NCBI GenBank assembly: GCA_903822975.1
Contig: CAIJRD010000012.1
Coordinates: 248,001-312,000 of the forward strand
Direction of reading: 5' to 3'
Length of the DNA: 64,000 bases
DNA from: an uncultured Sinobacteraceae bacterium
Lineage (GTDB): Bacteria; Pseudomonadota; Gammaproteobacteria; Nevskiales; Nevskiaceae
Part shown: one piece after another, positions 39,323 through 49,165 of the stretch
Layout of the letters: every line of letters starts with the position of its first letter
Numbering within the stretch: position 1 is the stretch's first letter
The notes under the pieces: model-generated
Told to the model about the DNA's origin: nothing
Databases searched by the model: none
Seen by the model: only the letters and a program-made list of their open reading frames with translations
Position numbers and translations under genes: made by a program

Positions 39323-39799
39323 ATGGCGCATTGGTTGATGAAGTCCGAACCGGACACGTTTTCGATCGACGACCTGGCGGCACGACCGCGACAGACGGAA
39401 TCCTGGGATGGTGTCCGCAATTACCAGGCGCGCAATTTCATGCGCGCGATGCGTAAAGGCGACACGGCCCTGTTCTATCACTCGAATTGCGAGCAGCCGG
39501 CGATTGTCGGCCTGATGCGTGTGGTCACCGAAGCCTACCCGGACCCGACGCAATTCGATCGCAAGCACGATCACTACGACCCGAAATCGAAGCCCGAAGA
39601 GCCACGCTGGTCATTGGTCGACGTGCAGTTCGAGCGCAAGCTCAAGCGTGCAATCACGCTGACCGAGTTGCGCGCGCACGTCGATGCGCTGGCGGGCTTC
39701 GCGTTGTTGATGAAGGGCTCGCGACTGTCGGTGATGCCGGTGCGGGCGGAGCATTTCGCCCACCTGCTGAAGCTTGAGAAATCCAAGACAGCGGCCTAG
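39323..39799 (+). CDS. EVE domain-containing protein
   Basis: A 158-residue single-domain EVE (PUA-like) protein, homologous to thymocyte nuclear protein 1. Typical segments: HWLMKSEPDTFSIDDLAA, WDGVRNYQARNFMRAMRKGD, FYHSNCEQPAIVGLMRVVTE and YYDPKSKPEEPRWSLVDV-like HYDPKSKPEEPRWSLVDV. EVE domains read modified bases in nucleic acids; in bacteria they are often stand-alone with unknown targets. ATG 39323 follows an AAAGGA at some distance. Confidence 0.92.
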   Translation: MAHWLMKSEPDTFSIDDLAARPRQTESWDGVRNYQARNFMRAMRKGDTALFYHSNCEQPAIVGLMRVVTEAYPDPTQFDRKHDHYDPKSKPEEPRWSLVDVQFERKLKRAITLTELRAHVDALAGFALLMKGSRLSVMPVRAEHFAHLLKLEKSKTAA

Positions 39800-39942
39800 G
39801 GAGTGGGGCTAGGCAGTGGGCTAGGCAGCCCTTTCGAGGCTTCGACGCCGCGCAACGATTCCCCTTGCTCTTTTTCTGACCTGCGCCTCGCGCTTGGTCC
39901 TTGCAGACGTGCAAGCGCACGGGGTTCGCCGTTAAGACGCCC

Positions 39943-41511
39943 TCAGGTCTGCGCCCCCAGAAACAACGCGTACGCCGGATTGCTCGTCTCGTCCCAGTAG
40001 CTGTAGCCGAGCGCATCGAGTGTCGCGCGACACTCGCTCAACTCCTGACGTGGCACCTGCAAACCACAGAGCACGCGACCATAGGCCGCGCCGTGATTGC
40101 GGTAATGGAACAGCGAGATGTTCCAACGGCCGCCGATCGCACTGAGAAATGCCAGGCAAGCGCCGGGGCGTTCGGGGAACTCGAACCGGAACAGGCGCTC
40201 GTTGGAAGCGCCCGGCGCGCGGCCACCGACCATGTAGCGCACATGCACCTTGGCCATCTCGTTGCCGCTGAGATCGCGCACTTCAAGTCCGGCGCGGCGC
40301 AATTCGGCAATCGTTGCATCGCGCTCAGCCTGGTCGGCGAACTTCACGCCCGCGAACACGTGCGCCTCGGCCGGTGTGGCGTAGCGATAATTGAATTCGG
40401 TGATCGGATGACGGCCGAGCGCTTTCAAAAAGCTGCGGAACGCGCCGGGCTTTTCGGCAATCGTCACCGCCAGCAAGGTCTCGTGACCGTCGCCGAGTTC
40501 GGCACGTTCGGCGATATGGCGCAGGCGATCGAAATTCAGATTCGCGCCTGAAACGATCGCGACATAGGTCTTGCCGCTGCCGCCATGCTCGGCGATCCAG
40601 CGCTTGACGCCGGCCACACCCAGCGCGCCGGCCGGCTCCGGCATCGAGCGATTCTCCTGGAACACGTCGCGGATCGCCGCACAGATTTCGTCGATGCTCA
40701 CACGCATCGCCACGTCCACCGTTTCGCGCGCGATCTTGAACGGCAGCGCACCGGCCTGGCGCACCGCCACGCCATCGGCGAACAGGCCGACGCGGTCGAG
40801 CTTCACGCGGCGCCCGGCCTCGAGCGCCTGCGCCATGCAGTCGGAATCCTCCGGCTCGACGCTGATGATCTTCACGCCCGGACGATGCTGCTTGATGTAG
40901 GCAGCAACGCCCGCGAGCAGACCGCCGCCACCGGTGCACACGAAAACCGCATCGAGCGGACCTTCGCCGATCTGCTCGAGGATCTCCTTACCCACCGTGC
41001 CCTGCCCGGCGATGACATCGGCATCGTCGTAGGGCGGCACCATCGTCAGACCTTTCTGCGCAGCCAGTTCGATCGCATGTGCCGCGGCATCGTCATAGGC
41101 ATCGCCGTGCAGCACCGCGCGACCGCCGAGCAGGCGCACGGCATCGACCTTGATCTGCGGCGTGGTCCGCGGCATCACGATCCAGGCCGGGCAGCCGAGC
41201 TGGCGCGCGGCCAGCGCCACGCCTTGCGCGTGATTGCCGGCCGATGCGCAGATCACGCCGCGCGCGCGCGCCTGCGGCGACAGCTTCAGCATCTTGTTGT
41301 AGGCACCGCGCAACTTGAACGAGTAAACGCTCTGCTGATCCTCGCGCTTCAACAGCACGCGATTACCGAGCCGCGCCGACAGCTTCGGCGCGAACTCCAG
41401 CGCGGAGACGGTGGCGACGTCGTAAACCTGCGCCGCGTCGATCGCCGCCGCGGTCCGTGCGATCAGACGGTCGGCGGCGCTGGAGCGGGATTTGGCGGCA
41501 GGGGTTTTCAC
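39943..41511 (-). CDS. ilvA: Threonine ammonia-lyase (threonine deaminase), biosynthetic
   Basis: PLP enzyme making 2-oxobutanoate for isoleucine. About 522 residues (E. coli 514). The catalytic Lys is in VYSFKLRGAYNKM, SAGNHAQGVALAA and CTGGGGLLAGVAAYIK bind the phosphate, and the C-terminal third holds two ACT-like regulatory domains (IAEKPGAFRSFLKALG; EFPERPGACLAFLSAIGG), so it is the isoleucine-feedback-regulated form. The start is GTG 41511 (VKTPAAKSRSS); the frame stays open far upstream through proC but that part is antisense to proC. Divergent from proC across about 125 bp. Confidence 0.95.
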   Translation of the reverse strand: MKTPAAKSRSSAADRLIARTAAAIDAAQVYDVATVSALEFAPKLSARLGNRVLLKREDQQSVYSFKLRGAYNKMLKLSPQARARGVICASAGNHAQGVALAARQLGCPAWIVMPRTTPQIKVDAVRLLGGRAVLHGDAYDDAAAHAIELAAQKGLTMVPPYDDADVIAGQGTVGKEILEQIGEGPLDAVFVCTGGGGLLAGVAAYIKQHRPGVKIISVEPEDSDCMAQALEAGRRVKLDRVGLFADGVAVRQAGALPFKIARETVDVAMRVSIDEICAAIRDVFQENRSMPEPAGALGVAGVKRWIAEHGGSGKTYVAIVSGANLNFDRLRHIAERAELGDGHETLLAVTIAEKPGAFRSFLKALGRHPITEFNYRYATPAEAHVFAGVKFADQAERDATIAELRRAGLEVRDLSGNEMAKVHVRYMVGGRAPGASNERLFRFEFPERPGACLAFLSAIGGRWNISLFHYRNHGAAYGRVLCGLQVPRQELSECRATLDALGYSYWDETSNPAYALFLGAQT

Positions 41512-41635
41512 GAGCGATCGCTTTGAATGGCCGCAGTTGCCTGCGACGCAAGGCCCGGTTCGGGCGGTTGGGGGTCGCGTATCATAGCGTCCGCTTTGCC
41601 GCGCCCTCAGCGCGACGAAGCCCTTGCCCGTAACG

Positions 41636-42517
41636 ATGGCTCCCGACCGGATCGATTTGAACGCCGTGCCCGCGCTTCCAACTCTCAACGCCGCTGCGCT
41701 GCCGCCACTGTGCTTTGTCGGCGGCGGCAACATGGCCGTCAGCATGATTGGCGGACTGCTGGCCGCGGGATTGCCCCCTGCCCGCATTCGCGTTGCGCAG
41801 CGCAATGTCGTGCGCGCGCAGGCGCTGCGCGAGCGCTTCGGGATCGAAGTCGACGCCGATCCGGCTAAAGCAGTCGCCGGCTGCACGATCGTCGTGCTGG
41901 CGGTCAAGCCGCAGCAGATGTCGGAAGCACTCAGCCAGTTCAGCCTGCCGGCTGCGACCACGGTGATCTCGGTGGCCGCCGGTGTGCGCGTCGCCAGCTT
42001 CGCGCGGCGCCTGCCCGGCTGCCACATCATCCGCGCCATGCCCAACACCCCGGCACTGCTGCAAGCCGGCATGAGCGGCCTGTATGCACCGCCGGACACA
42101 CCTGTGCAGGCGCGCGCGCAGGCGCAGGCGCTGCTGGCCGCCGCCGGCGACACCTGCTGGGTCGACAGCGAAGCGCAGCTCGATGCGCTGACTGCGGTGT
42201 CCGGCTGCGGTCCGGCCTATTACTTCAAGCTGACCGAAGCCCTGCGCGACGCCGGTACCGCACTCGGCCTCGATGCCGCGCTGAGCGCACGCCTGGCGCT
42301 ACAGACCTTCATCGGCGCGGCCCGCATGGCGGCGGTCGGCGATGCCGATGTCGCGCTGCTGCGCCAGCAAGTCACCTCCAAGGGTGGGGCCACCGAAGCC
42401 GCACTGCAGTCGCTTGAAAGCGGCGGCCTCGACCGTATGTTCGTCGATGCGCTGCGCGCCGCCGAACAACGCTCGCGCAAGCGCGGCGACGATCTCGAAC
42501 GCAGCACCACCGCCTGA
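41636..42517 (+). CDS. proC: Pyrroline-5-carboxylate reductase
   Basis: NAD(P)H-dependent last step of proline synthesis. The 293-residue protein has the Rossmann start [44 protein letters not shown], and the C-terminal signature [15 protein letters not shown] through [14 protein letters not shown]. About 20 residues precede the domain, so a start later than ATG 41636 is possible; a TTG at 41624 also exists. YggT follows 12 nt later, as in many bacteria (proC-yggT), and metX-metW continue the run. Confidence 0.95.
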   Translation: MAPDRIDLNAVPALPTLNAAALPPLCFVGGGNMAVSMIGGLLAAGLPPARIRVAQRNVVRAQALRERFGIEVDADPAKAVAGCTIVVLAVKPQQMSEALSQFSLPAATTVISVAAGVRVASFARRLPGCHIIRAMPNTPALLQAGMSGLYAPPDTPVQARAQAQALLAAAGDTCWVDSEAQLDALTAVSGCGPAYYFKLTEALRDAGTALGLDAALSARLALQTFIGAARMAAVGDADVALLRQQVTSKGGATEAALQSLESGGLDRMFVDALRAAEQRSRKRGDDLERSTTA

Positions 42518-42529
42518 CCCCGCAAGCCG

Positions 42530-43087
42530 ATGAGCGCCAACACCAACAATGCCCTGCTGTTCCTGATCTCCGCGATCTTCGATCTGGCGGTCTGCCTGTT
42601 CCTGCTGCGCGTGCTGCTGCAGCTGGTCCGCGCGGATTTCTACAATCCTATTTCGCAGCTGGTGTGGCGCATGACGCAGCCGATCATCATTCCGATGACA
42701 CGTGCATTGCCGCGCTACAAGCGCTTCGATATCGCGAGCGCGCTGGTCGTGCTCGTGCTGGCGTTTGTCGAAGTCGAGGCGATCGGCGCGATTCTCGGCG
42801 CCGATATTTCGCTGCTGTTGGCGGCCTGGTTCGCGATCCTGAAAGTCGCAGCGATGCTGCTGCGCCTGTACACCTTGAGCCTGTTCGTGCAGGCGATCCT
42901 GTCTTGGGTCGGCCCCGGCACCAGCAATCCTGCCGCGAACGTGCTGTGGAGCCTGAACGAACCGCTGCTGCGACCGGTGCGTCGCATCCTGCCGTCGGTC
43001 GCCGGGCTCGACCTGTCGCCGCTGGTGGTGATGATCGGCTTGCAGGTGGTGTACCGCCTGCTGCCGCTGCCCGGCTTCTTCGTCTGA
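42530..43087 (+). CDS. yggT: YggT family membrane protein
   Basis: Integral membrane protein of 185 residues with two YggT repeats, each a pair of helices around a conserved motif: [21 protein letters not shown] (first, with TQPIIIP) and [19 protein letters not shown] with [13 protein letters not shown] (second). Members are linked to osmotic or pH tolerance and cell-envelope integrity, and lie next to proC; a direct activity is not known. ATG 42530 is 12 nt after proC. Confidence 0.92.
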   Translation: MSANTNNALLFLISAIFDLAVCLFLLRVLLQLVRADFYNPISQLVWRMTQPIIIPMTRALPRYKRFDIASALVVLVLAFVEVEAIGAILGADISLLLAAWFAILKVAAMLLRLYTLSLFVQAILSWVGPGTSNPAANVLWSLNEPLLRPVRRILPSVAGLDLSPLVVMIGLQVVYRLLPLPGFFV

Positions 43088-43089
43088 CC

Positions 43090-44262
43090 TTGGCCGCAAC
43101 GTCGCAAGCCAACATCGAAGGCGCGGGCGGTAGCGTCGGCATTGTCGTGCCGCGCGCGCTCGAGATCACCGAGCCGCTGACGCTCGACTGCGGCCGCACC
43201 TTGCCGCAGCACACGCTGATGCTGGAAACCTATGGCAGGCTCAACGTCGCGCGCAGCAATGCGATCCTGATCTGCCATGCGCTGTCCGGCGATCACCATG
43301 CGGCCGGCATCTACGCGGCCGACGACCGCAAGCCGGGTTGGTGGGATTCGGCGATCGGACCCGGCAAACCGATCGACACCGATCGCTTCTTCGTCGTCGC
43401 GCTCAACAACCTGGGCGGCTGCCGCGGCTCGACCGGCCCGACCACGATCAATCCCGAAACCGGCCAGGCCTGGGGACCGGATTTCCCGATCGTCACCGTG
43501 CGCGATTGGGTGCGCTCGCAGGCGCTGGTTGCCGACGCTTTGGGGATCGACTGCTGGGCCGCCGTGGTCGGCGGCTCGCTCGGCGGCATGCAAGTGATGC
43601 AGTGGGCGATCGACTGCCCGACGCGCCTGCGGCATGCGCTGGTGATCGCCGCCGCACCGCGCGCTTCCGCGCAGAACATCGCGTTCAACGAGATCGCGCG
43701 CCAGGCGATCATCTCCGATCCGGATTTCCACGAAGGCCGCTATGCCGAGCACGGCACCAAGCCTTCGCGCGGACTCAAACTGGCGCGCATGCTTGGCCAC
43801 ATCACCTATTTGTCGGACGAAGCCATGCGCGCGCGCTTCGGCCGCCTGCTGCGTGGCGGCGACGGCCGTTTCAGCTTCAACTACGACGTCGAGTTCGAAG
43901 TCGAAAGCTACCTGCGCTATCAAGGCCAGAGCTTTGTCGATCGCTTCGATGCCAATACCTATTTGCTGATGACCAAGGCGATCGATTACTTCGATCCCGC
44001 GCGCGATCACGGCGATGATCTGGCCGCTGCGTTTGCACAGGCGCGCGCGAAATTCCTGGTGGTGGCCTTCGATGCCGACTGGCGCTTCTCGCCGAGTCGC
44101 TCGCGCGAGATCGTCAACGCGCTGGTGGTCGCGGATCGCGATGTCAGCTACGCCTTGATCGATTCCCCGCTGGGCCACGACGACTTCCTGATGCCACTGC
44201 CGGACTATCACAAGGTGCTGCGCGGTTATCTTTCGCGCGTCGCCGACGAGGTTAGCGCATGA
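43090..44262 (+). CDS. metX: Homoserine O-acyltransferase (MetX type)
   Basis: Activates homoserine for methionine synthesis using an acyl-CoA. The 390-residue alpha/beta-hydrolase-fold enzyme has the [20 protein letters not shown] start, the nucleophile in [12 protein letters not shown], the Asp in [10 protein letters not shown] and the His in [11 protein letters not shown]. Acetyl versus succinyl use cannot be settled by eye; adjacency to metW is typical of the MetX-type succinyltransferases of Pseudomonas and Xanthomonas relatives (established pattern). No ATG is available at the right place: TTG 43090, three bases after the yggT stop, is the likeliest start. The stop overlaps metW (ATGA). 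Confidence 0.93.
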   Translation: MAATSQANIEGAGGSVGIVVPRALEITEPLTLDCGRTLPQHTLMLETYGRLNVARSNAILICHALSGDHHAAGIYAADDRKPGWWDSAIGPGKPIDTDRFFVVALNNLGGCRGSTGPTTINPETGQAWGPDFPIVTVRDWVRSQALVADALGIDCWAAVVGGSLGGMQVMQWAIDCPTRLRHALVIAAAPRASAQNIAFNEIARQAIISDPDFHEGRYAEHGTKPSRGLKLARMLGHITYLSDEAMRARFGRLLRGGDGRFSFNYDVEFEVESYLRYQGQSFVDRFDANTYLLMTKAIDYFDPARDHGDDLAAAFAQARAKFLVVAFDADWRFSPSRSREIVNALVVADRDVSYALIDSPLGHDDFLMPLPDYHKVLRGYLSRVADEVSA

Positions 44263-44864
44263 GCACCTTGCGTCCCGACCTCGCGTTGATCGGCGACTGG
44301 ATCGCGCCGGGCTCGCGCATACTCGATCTCGGCTGCGGCGATGGTGCCTTGCTGGCGCATCTCGCACGCACGCGGCAGGTGCGCGGCTACGGTCTCGAAA
44401 TCGATCCGGATAATGTCGCGGCGTGCATCGCCGCCGGCATCAACGTGATCCACGCCGACCTCGACGACGGCCTCGCCGATTTCGCCACCGGCGCGTTCGA
44501 CTACGTCGTGATGACGCATGCGCTGCAAGCGCTGGTACGGCCCGATCTGGTGGTCGCCGAAATGCTGCGTGTGGGTCGCGAAGTGGTGGTGACCTTTCCC
44601 AATTTTGGTCATTGGCGTGTGCGTCAAGCGCTACTGCGCGGACGCATGCCGCTGACGCCGGCCTTGCCGGCGCAGTGGTACGACACCGAGAACATCCATC
44701 TCTGCACGCTGGCGGATTTCGAAGCCCTGTGCCGCGAATTCGGCTGGCAAGTGCTGGCGCGCGCGCTGCTCGATCGGCGCCACCGCAGCGGCAAGCTGAT
44801 CGCCGCCGCGCCGAATTTGTTTTGCGAAAACGCGCTGTACAAGCTGCGTCGACCGGCTCATTGA
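44259..44864 (+). CDS. metW: Methionine biosynthesis protein MetW
   Basis: Methyltransferase-fold partner needed by MetX-type homoserine acyltransferases in related bacteria. 201 residues with the SAM-binding [18 protein letters not shown], the MetW-typical [18 protein letters not shown], and [23 protein letters not shown] 44259 overlaps the metX stop by four bases, giving translational coupling and supporting complex formation. Confidence 0.95.
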   Translation: MSTLRPDLALIGDWIAPGSRILDLGCGDGALLAHLARTRQVRGYGLEIDPDNVAACIAAGINVIHADLDDGLADFATGAFDYVVMTHALQALVRPDLVVAEMLRVGREVVVTFPNFGHWRVRQALLRGRMPLTPALPAQWYDTENIHLCTLADFEALCREFGWQVLARALLDRRHRSGKLIAAAPNLFCENALYKLRRPAH

Positions 44865-45005
44865 TGTCGTTTCGACGGCAGGGCATCGCCTTGCCGAACG
44901 CGATTGAGCGAACCTGTTTCAAGCGCGGCTGACGTTGCAACAGCATTGATGCTGCGAATCCGTCCACGTTGACGGCAAAAGATAATCCTTAGGGGAGTTC
45001 ATCGA

Positions 45006-46043
45006 GTGCCGACGATCGTTGCAGAGCAGGTCGGCATCGAGCCGGCTAAGCCTACAGGTCAACGCACGCTCGCCAACGTGCAGGTGCTACGCGCCGTCGC
45101 AGCGATCCTGGTCGTGCTGTTCCATTCCCAGGCGATCGGCAGCAACTACGGGTTTCGCGCGCACTATTTGGCCTTGTTCGAGAACTGGGGCTGGAACGGC
45201 GTCGATCTGTTCTTCGTGATCTCCGGCTTCATCATGGTGTACATCCAGCGTCAGCGGCGCGACACGCCCTGGCGTTTTGCGGTGAACCGGCTGTTCCGCA
45301 TCGGGCCGCTGTATTGGACGCTGACGCTGGTGATGACGGCGTTGTTCCTGCTGCAGCCAAAATTGTTCAATACGAATGGGATCGGGTGGCCCTGGGTTGT
45401 CAGCTCGCTTGCCTTTCTGTCGCAGGCGACACAGCACGGCATGCCCGTTCTGTTCGACGGCTGGACGCTGGAATTCGAAATGCTGTTCTACCTGATCTTC
45501 GCGCTATCGCTGCTGCACCGTTCGCTTGGCGGCGCGCTGGTCGCAGCGTCGCTGATGATCGTAACTTGGGCGTTCCTGTTCAAAACATGGATCATGTTCG
45601 AGTTCCTGTATGGCGTCGCGATCGGCTGGTTTTACACGCGGATCAGATTGAATTTGGCAACCACACTGGCCATCTCGCTGGCAGGCGCTGTGCTGTTCGT
45701 GTGGCCGCTGTTCAAGAACTTTTCGGATATCGACCGAGCAGTTCTTTACGGAATGCCGGCAGCACTGATCGTCTATGCATGCGTCTGCTCGAAGCAGGTT
45801 CAGTTCGGCGTGCTGACGTCGATCGGTGATGCGTCTTACAGCATTTATCTGCTACAGATCTTCACGATCAGCGGCTACTACAAACTGGCCGCACGAATGC
45901 ACTGGCCCGAACAGGCCAGCGACATTTATTTGATCGGCAGCATTGCGATCACGGTCGTCTCGGGCTGGATTCTGTACACCGCCTTTGAGCGGCCGGTCGA
46001 ACGTCGGCTGCGGCCATTGAAACGCCGATTCGTACGCCACTAA
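45006..46043 (+). CDS. Membrane acyltransferase, acyltransferase-3 family
   Basis: Multi-pass inner-membrane acyltransferase of 345 residues, family Acyl_transf_3 (OafA/NodX type). The first helix shows LRAVAAILVVLFHSQAI with the catalytic His, followed by NGVDLFFVISGFIMVY and the RLFRIGPLYW segment; about ten helices in all and a basic C terminus. Such enzymes O-acetylate surface sugars; with LPS-core genes elsewhere in the window an LPS or exopolysaccharide target is possible but unproven. The start is GTG 45006 with GGGGAG seven bases ahead. Confidence 0.88.
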   Translation: MPTIVAEQVGIEPAKPTGQRTLANVQVLRAVAAILVVLFHSQAIGSNYGFRAHYLALFENWGWNGVDLFFVISGFIMVYIQRQRRDTPWRFAVNRLFRIGPLYWTLTLVMTALFLLQPKLFNTNGIGWPWVVSSLAFLSQATQHGMPVLFDGWTLEFEMLFYLIFALSLLHRSLGGALVAASLMIVTWAFLFKTWIMFEFLYGVAIGWFYTRIRLNLATTLAISLAGAVLFVWPLFKNFSDIDRAVLYGMPAALIVYACVCSKQVQFGVLTSIGDASYSIYLLQIFTISGYYKLAARMHWPEQASDIYLIGSIAITVVSGWILYTAFERPVERRLRPLKRRFVRH

Positions 46044-46106
46044 AGCCGAAGATGCGCGGCCGCTGCAGCGTTGCAACGTCGCCCGCAGCGGCGTAGCGCT
46101 CGACGT

Positions 46107-47102
46107 TTACTCCGCCAACACCCAGCAACGCTTGCCGTTGCGCTTGGCCTGGTACATCGCATGGTCGGCGCTGCGAATCAGCGCGTCGCAATCGGTGCCG
46201 TGACGCGGAAACAGCGCAATACCGACACTGGCGCCAACCATCACTTCGAACTGCTGGCCATCGACCTCCAGCAGATAGGGCTGCCGCAGTCGTTCGCACA
46301 GCGTCTCGACCAAGCGCTGCACCACGGCATCGCTGTCGGCGGCGTCTTCCATCACCACGGCGAACTCGTCACCGCCAAGCCGCGCAACGGTATCGCTGGC
46401 GCGCACGCATTCGCGCATGCGCTGCGCAATCGCCACCAGCAGGGCATCGCCGACGTGATGACCGTGACTGTCGTTGACCGGCTTGAACTCGTCGATATCG
46501 ACATACGCCAGCGCCACCGGCAAACGGCTCCGGGCGTGCCGCTCGATCGCCTGCCCCAGACGATCGATGAAGAGCATCCGGTTGGGCAGTCCCGTAAGGC
46601 CGTCGTGGCTGGCCTGATGCCGCGCGGCATCTTCGGCGCGGCGACGCTCGGCCATCTGCACTTCCAGTTCGCGGTTGCGTTCGTGCAGTTCGTCGAGCGC
46701 CGCCTTGAGCTGCGCGCGACTTCGATACAGATCGAGGAAGACCTGGACTTTCGATAACAGGATGACTTCGTTGATCGGCTTGGCGATGTAGTCCACCGCA
46801 CCGGAACCGTAACCGCGTAGCTGCTGCAAGTCGGAATATGCCGCCGAGACGAAGATGATCGGAATATCGCGGGTGCTGGCTTCTTCGCCGAGGAACGCCG
46901 CAACCTCGAACCCATCCATTTCCGGCATGTTCACGTCGAGCAGGATCAGCGCGAAGTCCTGATCGAGACAAGCCGCAAGCGCAGCATTGCCGCTTTCCGC
47001 CTCGGCAACTTCTGCATCGACCTTCGACAGCAGCCGTCGCATGGCCACACGATTGGCGAGCGTGTCGTCGACCACCAGAATCTTGGGCCGCGTCGTGATC
47101 AT
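46107..47102 (-). CDS. Response regulator with diguanylate cyclase (REC-GGDEF)
   Basis: 331 residues: an N-terminal receiver domain (about 5-125; VVDD, phospho-Asp in LILLDVNMPEMDGFE, Lys in IAKPI), a coiled-coil linker (about 130-160) and a C-terminal GGDEF domain (about 165-331) with the intact active site RLGGDEF, so it should make cyclic di-GMP when phosphorylated. There is no EAL domain. ATG 47102 overlaps the cheB stop by four bases (ATGA); the longer frame from 47147 is not used. It is the output gene of the cheR-cheB-rec/ggdef run. Confidence 0.93.
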   Translation of the reverse strand: MITTRPKILVVDDTLANRVAMRRLLSKVDAEVAEAESGNAALAACLDQDFALILLDVNMPEMDGFEVAAFLGEEASTRDIPIIFVSAAYSDLQQLRGYGSGAVDYIAKPINEVILLSKVQVFLDLYRSRAQLKAALDELHERNRELEVQMAERRRAEDAARHQASHDGLTGLPNRMLFIDRLGQAIERHARSRLPVALAYVDIDEFKPVNDSHGHHVGDALLVAIAQRMRECVRASDTVARLGGDEFAVVMEDAADSDAVVQRLVETLCERLRQPYLLEVDGQQFEVMVGASVGIALFPRHGTDCDALIRSADHAMYQAKRNGKRCWVLAE

Positions 47103-47671
47103 GCGCACCACGCATTGAGTGCGGCCGCGATTTCGCCGAGTGGACAAATCACGTCTGCGCCGGCGACGCGCAGCGCGGCTGCCGGCATGACAGCGGCTTG
47201 CGCATCGAGCGGATCCTGCACGATGGCGTAGCCACCCTTGGCACGCACTGCCTGCAGGCCCAGTGCACCGTCGTCGTTGGCGCCGGTCATCACCACGGCG
47301 GCCAAGCGTGCACCGAAAACATCGGCCGCGGATTTGAACAACACATCGATCGCCGGCCGCACGAAACAGACTTTCGGATCGACCGACAGCGAGAAGCGCT
47401 GGTCACGCTCGACATACAGGTGATATCCGGAAGGCGCGACATGTACGGTACCCGACAACAGCAGCCGTCGCTCGGTGGCTTCGACCACTTTCAGCTTCGA
47501 ATGCGAGGCGAGCAGGCTCACCAGCATTTCGACGTCTTCCGAACCGGTATGCGATACGACAATCACGGCCGCCGGAAAGTCCGGCCGCAGACCGCCTAGC
47601 ACCACCCGCAAGGCCTGCAAACCACCGGCCGAACAGCCCAGCGCAACCACCTGCGAAAGTGCTGCGTTCAT
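47099..47671 (-). CDS. Stand-alone CheB-type methylesterase domain
   Basis: 190 residues comprising only the CheB catalytic domain, without the usual N-terminal receiver domain. The triad is visible: Ser in GCSAGGLQAL, His in VVSHTG, Asp in TGANDDGALG. Canonical CheB demethylates (deamidates) chemoreceptors; no receptor gene is present here, so the substrate is uncertain. Its ATG overlaps the cheR stop by one base, and its own stop overlaps the next gene, so the three are one translational unit. Confidence 0.92.
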   Translation of the reverse strand: MNAALSQVVALGCSAGGLQALRVVLGGLRPDFPAAVIVVSHTGSEDVEMLVSLLASHSKLKVVEATERRLLLSGTVHVAPSGYHLYVERDQRFSLSVDPKVCFVRPAIDVLFKSAADVFGARLAAVVMTGANDDGALGLQAVRAKGGYAIVQDPLDAQAAVMPAAALRVAGADVICPLGEIAAALNAWCA

Positions 47672-48501
47672 CAGCCACGTGCGGCGAGCCGGAAAATTCT
47701 GGCGCGCTGGTTGATCGCAGTGAAATCTTTAGCCACCGGTGCGAAATCGAGCGTTTCCTTATTGCCCAGACACAGAAAGCCGCCACGGATCAGGCTGTCG
47801 CGAAACAGTCCGAGCACGCGGTTCTGCAAGGTATCGGTGAAATAGATGAGCACGTTGCGGCACAAGATCAGATGCGGCTCGCAAAAGACGCCGTCGGCCA
47901 CCAGGTTGTGGTTGGCGAAAGTGATGTTGCGCTTGAGGCGCTCGTCCAGTTTGATGTGCTCGTAGCGCGCATGATAGTAGTCCGCAAGCGAACCGCTGCC
48001 GCCGGCCGCCAGGTAATTCTCCGAATACGTGCGTGCTTCGCGCAGCGGGAATATCCCTTCCTGCGCGCGACCCAGCGCCGCATCGTTGAAATCGGTGGCG
48101 TAGATTTGGGTGCGATCGTAGAGCCCTGCTTCCTCGAGCAGAATCGCCAACGAATAAACCTCTTCGCCGAACGCGCAGCCTGCCTGCCAGACGTTTAGAT
48201 GTGGATACGAGGCCAGCAAGGGAAACACCTCCTGTCGCAGGGCCTGGAATACGCTCGGATTGCGGAACATTTCGGAAACCGGTACCGACAGGCCGGCAAC
48301 CAGCGGCGCCAGGAAGGCATCGTCGCGCAATACGCGTGCCGTCAGATCGCCGATCGTCGCAAAGCCATGCGAGCTGACCAGGTTCTGCACCCGCCGCTTG
48401 AACGAGGCGCGCGTGTACTGGGAGAAGTCATACCCGTGGCGCAGTTGCAGCGCGCGTATGAACAACTCCACTTCGACGTCTTCGGCTTCCGGGCGGGACA
48501 T
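47671..48501 (-). CDS. CheR-type SAM-dependent protein methyltransferase
   Basis: 276 residues: N-terminal all-helical CheR domain (HGYDFSQYTRASFKRRVQ) and SAM-binding C-terminal domain (VWQAGCAFGEEVYSLAILLEE, RNVLIYFTD). Glutamate methylation of chemoreceptor-like proteins is the family reaction. GGAG lies just ahead of ATG 48501. It is the first gene of a three-gene unit (cheR-cheB-receiver/GGDEF) that lies downstream of the hybrid kinase gene on the same strand, with the 113-bp repeat array between them. Confidence 0.93.
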   Translation of the reverse strand: MSRPEAEDVEVELFIRALQLRHGYDFSQYTRASFKRRVQNLVSSHGFATIGDLTARVLRDDAFLAPLVAGLSVPVSEMFRNPSVFQALRQEVFPLLASYPHLNVWQAGCAFGEEVYSLAILLEEAGLYDRTQIYATDFNDAALGRAQEGIFPLREARTYSENYLAAGGSGSLADYYHARYEHIKLDERLKRNITFANHNLVADGVFCEPHLILCRNVLIYFTDTLQNRVLGLFRDSLIRGGFLCLGNKETLDFAPVAKDFTAINQRARIFRLAARG

Positions 48502-48675
48502 GGTCTCCAGTCTGAGTGTTGCGCTACCGAAAGGAGCGACTAGGTCAGTTCAGCGGTTATACGCGGTTGGACCAGCGGTCGCATCGAATGGCTCCCAGGA
48601 ATTTTAAAAGCAGCATCTCACCAAAAGGGTTCCCGGCACGCAACATCGGGGCGCTCTTTCCTGGAATCGCTCTGT

Positions 48676-49150
48676 GGTCGTTGGCTGATTCACGAACATG
48701 CGACTTCAGCATGTTCGATTCGAGTGATCGCAGCCATCCATGGCGAGTCGCTGCGGTTTCTCCAGACCCCGGCCCGGACTTCCTGTCCGGTCGTTCGCTG
48801 ATTCACGAGCATGCGGCTTCACAATGTTCGATTCGAGTGATCGCAGCCATCCATGGCGAGGCGGTGCGGTGTCACTAAACCCCGGCCCGGACTTCCTGTC
48901 CGGTCGTTTGCTGATTTGCGAGCATGCGGCTTCAGCATGTTCGATTCGAGTGATCGCAGCCATCCATGGCGAGGCGGTGCGGTGTCTCTAAACCCCGGCC
49001 CGGACTTCCTGTCCGGTCGTTCGCTGATTTGCGAGCATGCGGCTTCAGCATGTTCGATTGGAGTGATCGCGGCCGTCCATGGCGAGGCCAAGCGGTTTCT
49101 CCAGACCCCGGCCCGGACCTCCTGTCCGGTCGTTCGCTGATTCACGAGCA
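48676..49150. repeat. 113-bp tandem repeat array, about 4.2 copies
   Basis: The same 113-bp unit recurs at an exact 113-bp period: the TGGCGAG landmark is at 48741, 48854, 48967 and 49080. The array begins with a partial unit at about 48676 and ends inside a partial fourth at about 49150. Each unit contains a hairpin (CCGGAC-TTCCT-GTCCGG, with a C/T change in the last) and a second inverted pair (GAGCATG or GAACATG with CATGTTC). Copies differ at a few positions. It lies between cheR and the kinase gene. ORFs within it only reflect the repeat and are not genes. Confidence 0.96.
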
Positions 49151-49165
49151 TGCTCGTGAATCAGC
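49136..49165. repeat. 30-bp perfect palindrome at the kinase stop codon
   Basis: The sequence 49136-49150 is the exact reverse complement of 49151-49165. Its left half is the last part of the 113-bp array; its right half includes the stop codon of the hybrid kinase (49161-49163). As RNA it gives a 13-15 bp stem directly at the end of the kinase message, so it may serve as terminator or stabiliser. Confidence 0.95.

Noticed and set aside
46059..46092. Terminator between the acyltransferase and GGDEF genes
   Set aside because: The stem GCCGCTGC/GCAGCGGC has a long loop and no T-run; not strong enough to list.
48676..49150. CRISPR array or family of small genes in the 113-bp repeats
   Set aside because: The period is one continuous repeat without unique spacers. 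Open frames occur in several phases on both strands because 113 is not a multiple of 3; this is repeat geometry, not coding.
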